Shown here: piece after piece, positions 55,801 through 64,000 of the stretch
Layout of the letters: each line of letters starts with the position of its first letter
Position numbering within the stretch: the stretch's first letter is position 1
Assembly (NCBI GenBank): GCA_050084515.1
Contig: CM114274.1
Location: 30,070,001-30,134,000, forward strand
DNA from: Blasia pusilla
Taxonomy: Eukaryota > Marchantiophyta > Marchantiopsida > Blasiales
Reading direction: 5' to 3'
Length of the DNA: 64,000 nucleotides
The notes under the pieces: model-generated
The model's input: the letters and a program-made list of their open reading frames with translations, nothing else
The model's database searches: none
Told to the model about the DNA's origin: nothing
Program-made: the position numbers and the translations under genes

Positions 55801-58800
55801 TACAATTCTTCATAAGAGTAATCGCCATATGCTGAGCAGGACAGAGCAGGAAGTGACGTCATACATACTTGTAGAAGGATGGAAGGAAGTTTTGGTTCTG
55901 AGAGAACTTGGAGATACGATTCCACCTGATTGGATCAGATACAGAAGTCAGTACTACCTCGTAATTATTACAAAAGGAGCATCATCAACGAGTTCAAGTA
56001 GAACCAGAATGTTGGGACCATCCACAAGGAGGGCTTAACTTTTAGCACTTCTAAATGCACAACAGCTTTCAAAAAAGCCTATATTTCTGATTTTTCATGA
56101 GGAACACATAGCTCCTGGTCCTACCTCCTACATTTGAGCTCTGCACTTGCTTACACTTGGAAACAAAGATCTTTCACATACACATGAACATCCAAAAAAA
56201 ACTGCAGAATCTAAAAGTAGAGTGGACGAAATGTACTGCAGAAGATCGTAGCTGGGTGTCAGCATCCTCATCCTCTTCACCAGCTCCCTCTGCGATTAGG
56301 CGCATCAGGTCATGGGCAACTTTTGTCGGTACCAAGTCCCCAGCAAGCTCAAAGACTTGATTCATGGTCTGCTTATTCAGAGCAACAAAGAACAGATTGC
56401 ATTAGCACACTACAGAAAAACTTCTAAATGTCTCATTGTTTGATATAGAATTCCGTCTCTCCTTAAAAGCCACTCAACTTTGATAAATACCAAAAGTCAG
56501 TTCTGATCCTATAGTATGCCAGAAAACATGACCAAATATAAAGAAACAAGGCTATCAGGAGTCTTCCCTGAGTTATTAGACCAGAGCAGAATTTTATGCA
56601 CAAACCACAAATACATAAAGAAATAGCCACTATCAATGAAAATTTTGGTAGGATCCTCACCTGTATGAACCAGTAGTTGTTTGGGGCAAAGCGCTCTGCT
56701 AACTCAATGATGCGAGATGCAATCTCCGTTTTGTTGTGCGAGTCATTGATAGTTCGCATGTAACCGATCATACGCTCTACAATCACCTCTACATTTGAAG
56801 ACCTCGTCATCTTGTATAACAAATCAAGTGTCTTCCGCTTCAGTGTGTCGTCTGGGTCCTGTTTCACACCGCCACAAAGATCAAAATGAGGCAGATTCCA
56901 GCAGTTCCTATGGACACGAGACAGTTGTCCCAAAGGGACTTTAACTTCCTGGTTTAGAGTTCTAGCTCAGAACCCTGGATGACAACCAAGCACAGTGACG
57001 ACGGCTGACAAGTGTCCAACTATTTGACTTACATCTTACTTGTCCACCATGACAAAGTGAAGGACAAAATGGACAGAGGTCCCCTCCTATTCTGCTAAGG
57101 CGAAATTCAACGGGAGTTACTAATTATTTTGAGCACGCAAAATCTTGCAAACCAAACATGTGGGCTGGACACAATTTAATTTGCAGAATACTCAATCTTC
57201 CTCTATGAAACTCACGCACAACACTACCTACTATTGTTTGAAGGATCATTGGAGATTTAGTTAAGCTATAAAAACTCATTAGTTTACGGAAAACAGGGGT
57301 ATTCAAAGGAGTTGAGAAATGCAGAGCTACATGCAAGAGAGTGGAGTGGATTAAACATCATCCTGTAAGTCCCTAATCTTCTCCCAGACTGCCATGATTG
57401 AGTTGCTCACTCTTCTGAAAGGACCACAAGCTTCACATTTCCAAGGTGGCATCAAGATGATTTAGACGTTATTGAGTCACTGCATACATACCTCAAGGCA
57501 GTCAATTACAGCAAGTTGGTGCTCTTCTGCAAACTCTGGACTTATTTTGATGACTCTTCCAAGGGCATCAATGCCCATGTATTTGAGGTTGTGATTATCA
57601 TTCTGACCCAACAGGCCTCCAATTAGTTAGTTTCTGACATGACAGGACATTCTACAATTGCATGAACTCAATGTGTACATATAAACATGAACTTAAGGCA
57701 ACAATTTGACTTCTTGGAAAACAAAGATCTACACAGTGAGACAGAAGTTGGAGTGATACAGAAACGCCCACATCACAATTGCACAACTGCTCGAAAAAAT
57801 CAATGCTTAGAAAGTCAAACAGTTAAGTACACCTTCAAAAACCTGGATGTTATCTCGGCAGCTGCCTCAAGAAGCTTAGCGTGTGGATGAATAGATGTGA
57901 TGGTGCATATGCATTCATAAAGAATGGCATTTCCAATATTTGAGTTTGAGTTACTCTTCAGCAGAACTTCACCCAGTACAGTGTACATGTGATCACTCAT
58001 CAGTTTGTCTCCAGCACCAAGTAGAGCCAAAATCTTCAATAGTTTTATCTGCATACGGGACCAGGCCAGGAGAGACATTCAACAACAAAAATGCCACACT
58101 CGTGGACTCATCTTCCTAATACAGAATCAACTGACACACTGTAAATTATTAGAAGAAATACTTATGCACCGAAGACGGAAAAACCAGCAAGGCTCATCCT
58201 CCACCAAAAAATGGAAGACCATACAAGAAACAGAACCCACAATGTTGGAAGGTAAAACTTCAAACACAACAACTTACAGACTAAAGATTTCTTGAGGAAT
58301 CAACCAATCCGGGAGAGCTCCACATAAAAATAACAATAAAAACCTTTTCAGGCCTCACTCAACCTCGTTCATACACCCTAGACTTCTCTTCTTCTGGATC
58401 ACCACTTTAAATGCCTGGGGCAATTTTCCTTACCATGGGAGACACGATAACAGGATTTGATCCAGTACTTTCCTAGACTTTGCAAGAGAAGGAAGTATTA
58501 GCTCCCTCTACCTGTATGAAGGGAGCTGGAATACCATGATAGTCGTATGGTTTTGGAAGTCTATGCTCTGCCACTTGCTTCAATATATCAACGAATGCAG
58601 GAGTCATAGTCTTGTATGGCTGTGCGTCAGCAGTAATGAGATCAAAAAGTGCACATAGTGCAGCACTGATGACGCTTGGATCTTTATCATTTATACTCTG
58701 CGAAAACCAGAAATCCATCCAGTGATAAGGACAAGTGTGCATAAGATGCAATCAGAAATGTTCCAACAAATTCAAACAAGTGATTGCAGTCACAGATAGA

Positions 58801-60322
58801 TCAAAGACTTTTTGACCTCCTTGCATGATATTTGATACTAGTTTAATGGCTTGTGCAATGCACAAAACTATTGTTACTTTCCAGAATATTTCAACCAAAA
58901 CTATTTTTTTCAAAGAAATAAAAGGACAATGCTAATGACAAAAACTTTTACTGATAAATCTTGATGACAAACACATGACAGCTCATTTTGACATTTGAAA
59001 AAGACAGATAACATCCATAGGGCATTTTACATCCCTTAACCCCTAACACTGATGGTATAGATAGATAAAACAATGCCCACGCATGCAGTACATCTTCCAT
59101 ATCTGGTTATGAATTCATCACAGAGACCATCCACATTATCTGGAGGTTTTTTAGGACAACTTGGAGCACATTCAGAGTTCCACAGTGATAGAGAGTTAGC
59201 ATAAGGATGCAGCAACTCTCGTCATTTGCATCCCTAAGACACTTGAGCTAACGAAAGTTCTCCCTCACTACCTGCCCATACATTCCACTAGGCCACTACG
59301 ATAAAGCCCGCACTAAAGTACAGATCGACATAAATTGCTAAACAACCTAAGAAGAAAGAAAGTAGATTAAGCACAGACAGTCGGTCAGCTGCTAGGATTG
59401 AGAGGCAAAACATTGGTGCAGGACTCTCTGCACAAGTTAGATGAACTCCTAACTCCACTTCAGCCTGAATCCGCTCAATAATGAAACAAGTAAACAGCCT
59501 CCCAAAATCTTCCTCACGAACTGCAACGAGACAGTAGCAGTTAGTAATCCATGTACTGCATGACAACAGTGACCCTGAGCCCTTTGTCAGGGTCATTCAT
59601 CACTCAGTCCAACTAACCAAACAATCCCTGCAACCATGTTCCTTGATACGTCCTAGATGATCCTCGCTGCTCAAATTTGAGGAACAAAGTTCACAAAAAA
59701 ATAATGGCTGCATATTCACCTTTTGAAACTTGGGCAGAAGATGTGAAACAGTGTGAGGGGCCCTTTGATAGAACCTGTGCAAGGCCATTACAGCTTTCTT
59801 CTTCACGAGCTCCTTCGGGTGGCTCAGCAAGTCTACTACCTGAGGTAGAACTGCGGGGATGGTTTCCTCATTGATGAGCTTGCATACAGCCGTCAGCGCA
59901 GCACAACAGACAAGATAGTTAGCTGAACGTAGATCCTTTTGAATGGTGTTCACAATGAGTATGATGAGGTCGTGATCCTCGTTCAAAAAGAGTGTCACTG
60001 CAAGATAGCCAGTCTTCTTCAATAAAAGATTATCATCATGCGTCATTTTAACCGCATGAATGTAACCAAATGATGCATCGTGCCCCAGCATTTCCACATA
60101 TACAAGGCGGATAATGTACTCCTTCATCTTCTTTCGTGGAACATCAGGCTCCGCTATCCTCTTCTTCAGAATTTCGATCTCAGCAGTGACGATCCTCTCC
60201 TCTTCCGCTTTGGATTTGGCTTCACCGATGGCCTTAACAATGTCCGTGAACTCTTTGGAAGTTCCCCATCCTACTTGGGAGCCCATGGCGAGCTCCCTGC
60301 CAATGGTCTTTAACTGCTCCAG
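52823..60322 (-). CDS. AP4E: AP-4 complex subunit epsilon
   Basis: The large subunit of adaptor complex AP-4, which sorts cargo at the trans-Golgi network. Exons (minus): 60322-59720, 58697-58512, 58048-57833, 57602-57492, 56858-56661, 56368-56237, 55926-55870, 55266-55150, 54913-54836, 54399-54256, 54004-52823. All introns are GT-AG and phase 0. From the first ATG (60286) the product is 995 residues; from the upstream CTG it is 1007. Arabidopsis AP4E is near 940. The adaptin trunk (about residues 1-600) shows EMLGHDASFGYIHAVKM, LFLNEDHDLIILIVNTIQKD and NVEVIVERMIGYM. The hinge holds KWGRQ, EKQKLAASLFGG and PPPDLLDLSDGEP, a clathrin-box-like motif. The end is LFKDLLG, as in other plant epsilons. 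No frame damage was seen. Confidence 0.95.
60320..60322 (-). promoter_or_regulatory. CTG at the conserved AP-4 epsilon start position
   Basis: Upstream of the first ATG (60286), the frame reads LEQLKTIGRELA, which matches the conserved plant N-terminus MEQLKTIGRELA except that the first codon is CTG. The context AAACTGG has A at -3 and G at +4, favourable for non-AUG initiation. A stop lies five codons further upstream. An alternative is an upstream exon joined at an AG near this point. Confidence 0.6.
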
Positions 60323-63300
60323 TTTGACTTGCTTTTATGTAGTGCAGGGCTATTTCAATTAAGAGGCACGGTAAGGCCTAGATCAAAAATGCTTACAACG
60401 CTCGACGATAGATGCCCTAAAAGAAGACGTGCACACCGACTCTCCAACTATCCTGTTATTGGGAAATGGACGGGTAAACACGATCAGAGGCGCATTCTGA
60501 TGAATAAACAACGCTCGTTGAAAGCTCCAGGGTCACTTCAGATCATCAAGGTTTCTTCCAGGCGCAATCTAACAACTTCTTTGAAATAGATCATCTCCAT
60601 CGTTCCCTTCCGCATAGTGAAGGAACCATATCGTGCACTTCATGACGTGAACCATCCAAATTCTTATCTATATAGTGTTTCACATCCATGAAGCATCCCC
60701 GCATCAGAGCGACCTGTGCCGATACCCTGATTTCGACCAACTCCTCTGATCTCCCTGCCCCAAAACTCCCTTGCCAACCTACAAGCACCAATGGCCTGTC
60801 CTGCGTCGGAATTCCTACACCGGCAGCAACTGCTAATCGCAATTGCAGAACCCTTGCCCTGACGGATACATCCACATGCACCGATCGCCCGATTCGGGAA
60901 CCGACACGCGCTGGCCTCTGCCGACCTTCTTCTCTCACAGATCGGCACACTCTCCGCTCCCAGATCTGGTCCTGTAGAGCAGCAAAAGTGGCAGGATAAC
61001 TTATCTCACTCCTGAGTTCTCGCGCTTCTGCAATCAATCATGCACGCTCCTGCCTGGCTTGCAAGGGAAGCGCACGAGAGGGGAGGGACCTTCGTGCTCC
61101 CGTTCGTAAGTGCTCGTCCCCTCCTACACTCGCCCCGCCCTGTCGTCGTTCGCTCCCCTGCCCTCGGACAGACAACAAACATGTCATCCATAGACGGGAC
61201 TAGCCTGGATCACGGCCTGGACTGCAATGAAGGGCAGGGCCAAAACGAACTCGGTCAGAGCGAGGGACGCGTGGCGAACGCGTCGCGGTGGGGGGCCATG
61301 GCCCGTCATCTGGATGCTCCTCCACTCCCCATAGGGGACCTGGTTCGACGCGTACGAGAAGGGACGAACAGACCCTAAACCCGACCCGCCACCCTCCGCT
61401 TCTTGCCGGTCCTAGTCTCAACGGGTTACGGGCCGTGGCTGTTGACTGCGGCCAAGAAACTCGGCCCGGTATTTTGGGGATGCAGCGCGGGCCGCCTCGT
61501 TACGTGCTTCGAAGGCATCGCGCTAGACGTCGCACGCATGCGGCCCGGCCCGGCACGGCATCTCTGAGCGGGGTACGGGGCTCCCCGTGGATCATCATCA
61601 TCATCATCATCTCTCTAAGGGAGCAGGTTTAACACGTAAGCGTCAGCATCCTTATGCTTCAAAGTAGGAAATAACAATTATGTCAAAAGCATTGCACTGG
61701 CACCATGTAGATCTCGTGGCCTCGATGACCAACCTAATTTTCGTTCTTTTCCACAAAGGTCTCCCGGACACCATAGGACGTCTCCAATTATTTTCTGTAC
61801 GGAATTAGTTTGTTCCCCACAAAGGGTTGGAGGTAAAACAAGGGAGGGAGGGTAACAAGTCTCAATATGAGAAGTCCAAACCTTAACAAGGGATACACTA
61901 GTAGACTCCTCGGGTGAAAGGGCACCATGATCTATTATGCCTAAACCTGTTAAGTCATATGTTAAACACTACACGTGTCGGCACTAGAAGAGGCAAAAAT
62001 GTACATGTGTCAACACATGAGGAAGGGGTTCTCAAACCCCTTCTTTTAAATACAAACTGCATGTGTAATTTTTAATTACGTTGATATGATTTTCAAAAAT
62101 ACTAGTTGGATGCATAATTATAGCCTCTAAGAGTAGGCATCGAATTTAATGCCTATTAGGGGCTACGTCACATCAGGTTTTTCCGTTCTTGCTAGGAAGG
62201 ATGTCCATCTAGACATGCAAATGACATGTCCATCGTTTGTGTCTCCCCCTTTGTGCAAAGCGCAGGCTAGGGTTAGGTCTGGTTGCAAAGAGTAGAGTGG
62301 CAACGCCGTCGGTTCGTTCATACTTTTGGTGCTTTTGTATGTGTCTGCAAGCTGATCGATCGACTCCGAGATCTATATCGATTCAGCCTGCACTTTGTTT
62401 TTTGATTAAACCTTCGATCGTGCCATGGTAGGGGAACATATTTTACCCCACATCCAGCCTAGGCACATGCGCGTTTCGATGAACAAGAACAAAGAAACGA
62501 TTGTCTTTTCCTTGCCTTCTCCATTCACGAGTTTGTTTCACTCTCAAACTCGTGATTTTTTCTTGCACAATCCTGCATACTCTGTTGTCTTTTTTCTTGG
62601 CTCATCATCTCTTGCCCTAAACATGTAGGCTCACTTCTGGCCATTTAGCTCATTGCTTCTCATTGCTCACCGTTTTGCTCATCGTCTCTCATTGAGGATT
62701 GTGTGAGTCGAGCATTAAACGATCTTCACTACTAAAAAGCTTATAACTCACTCTACATCCTATTTTATTCATTTCTCGTTGGCGACTATGTAAATATTTG
62801 CTCGCCATTTAGCTTGTTACTCACCATTTATCTTGTCTTCTCTCATTGCGAACTCCGCAATTGTTTCTCGTTGTTGATTATATGAATTTAGGATTTGTTC
62901 GGACTGATTCTTTGTTGATTGGTGAAGTACAAACTTGGTTGCTTACATAATTGTGATCAAATCGTTGCGGTGCAAGCTTCTTTTGGAAAAAAAATCAATT
63001 GGAAATTGTGAGATAGTTTCTCTTAGATTTTTCACCGCATGATTTTATAAGTCTTCAGTCCTAGTTGCCGAAAGTGGAAACGAGAGTGGACGCTTATTTA
63101 CTAAGATAATTTTGATCTTTTTTTCTCCCGTAGTATTCTCTAGTTCCCCTGGCCCTCCTGCTCTTCACATTTTTGCCTTCTGGAAAAGAACCAGCCAAAA
63201 TTCCCACTTGAGAATAATCACATACTACACATGAATCTCGACGTATCATCTATGGAAATAATCCAACTACTCTAAATGCCATGACATGTTTTTTAGAGTT

Positions 63301-64000
63301 TCACCCTTCCCTAGTTTTGCATCTTTAGCAGGACACATTGAGGTGGTGTGTTGTGATGAAAGATTTGTCCGACATGGAATGCCCCCTCATTAGAATGAAC
63401 AAATTTAAGGCCCTACACCTACTCCACCACATACTTGCAGATGTATTGACCTACTATACATGTTTCTTGTATCGCTTGGCCTTCTCTCCACTTCTAACAT
63501 CGTAGTTCTCCATAGTTATAGCATTTGCCAAATCTGCTAGTGTTAGGGTATGTGCATGAAGCCTGCATATTCAACATGAGCCTTTGTGGAAATTGTCAAA
63601 AGCCAATAAGGTTTACAGATTGGATCAAAATTCAATTGGAATGGTAGGCCAATAAAAATCCTTTGGTTGGTCATTTGAGAAAGGACCACCAAAAAAAAAA
63701 GCTTAGTACAATTATAGGGTTGACAACAAGTCACCCCGAGCTCAATATTATTAACACTTAGTTCAATCAAATTCTTCTGGTCTGGTTGGGAATGAGAGTA
63801 TCACCTAGCAACATGTCCCAAATAGGTAGTAAGACACCCAAAAAACAAGATATGTAAAGCTCTGGCGATTCCTGTCACTCGCATTAATGAATCATAGGAA
63901 GTGATAAATATTAAGACTAGAGGCAAAAGGAGGGTTCCACATGTTCTTTGGTTCACACCGTTGTTCATTGATTTGTCGAAATTGTATCTACAATTTTTCT
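60323..64000. other. AP-4 epsilon upstream region and flank, nothing further recognised
   Basis: A GC-richer stretch at 60600-61580 has overlapping open frames on both strands without recognisable products. It probably includes the AP-4 epsilon promoter and 5' leader. A short (ATC)n microsatellite lies at about 61591-61608. Beyond 61650 the sequence is AT-rich with short frames only. Confidence 0.4.

Noticed and set aside
55695-56365. Separate small genes on either strand within the AP-4 epsilon region
   Set aside because: The minus-strand pieces are exons 6 and 7 read through into introns. The plus-strand frames are antisense shadows.
61591-61608. (ATC)n microsatellite
   Set aside because: Ordinary simple repeat, not informative beyond being noted.

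Overview
The window is nuclear DNA of a streptophyte, most likely a land plant. It holds two multi-exon plant genes: a receptor-like kinase of the At1g49730 type (37.26-40.30 kb, +) and the AP-4 complex subunit epsilon (52.82-60.32 kb, -). The rest is mainly layered plant transposable elements. Nothing in it fixes the species. All features were read directly from the sequence, and every family name is a recognition from motifs, not a database hit.

Layout. 1-4.2 kb: a decayed CACTA (En/Spm) TNP2 transposase cut by a GC-rich minisatellite. 4.2-28.5 kb: a nest of Ty3/gypsy-type LTR retrotransposons of one unusual family. Element A (-) is the outer copy. Element B (+) sits in A's integrase. Element C (-, 11,444 bp, 16958-28401, flanked by the 4-bp duplication CTCT) sits in A's methyltransferase region. 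Smaller insertions are a solo LTR with TGGC duplication (13594-14337), an LTR-like piece E (19388-20325) and an LTR with a TATA box (12676-13380). 28.5-30.5 kb: a perfect 69-bp inverted repeat, a decayed gag, and a repeat L2 related to E. 33-47.7 kb: the kinase gene, three copies of a short non-autonomous repeat, a Helitron-type helicase relic and a gag relic. 47.7-51 kb: an ancient copy (F) of the same retrotransposon family, split by another L2 copy. 52.8-60.3 kb: the AP-4 epsilon gene.

The most interesting content is the retrotransposon family. From 5' to 3' its order is LTR, repeat-rich leader, gag with two zinc knuckles, a domain of about 240 residues that I do not recognise, aspartic protease, a DNMT3-like cytosine-C5 DNA methyltransferase (motifs I, IV, VI, VIII, IX and X in canonical order), reverse transcriptase, RNase H, integrase, a C-terminal PHD finger, LTR. 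One element therefore carries a possible chromatin writer and a possible chromatin reader, and its copies insert into one another. DNA methyltransferase-bearing retrotransposons have, as I recall, been reported from Symbiodinium and from the charophyte Klebsormidium. The pairing with an integrase-linked PHD finger is what I would check first for novelty. Four methyltransferase copies of different ages (A, B, C, F) lie in this window, all damaged at least lightly.

The two host genes look functional. The kinase keeps all its catalytic motifs but has a 97-bp tandem duplication across a splice acceptor. AP-4 epsilon has eleven exons and ten phase-0 GT-AG introns, and a CTG codon stands where the conserved initiator ATG is expected.
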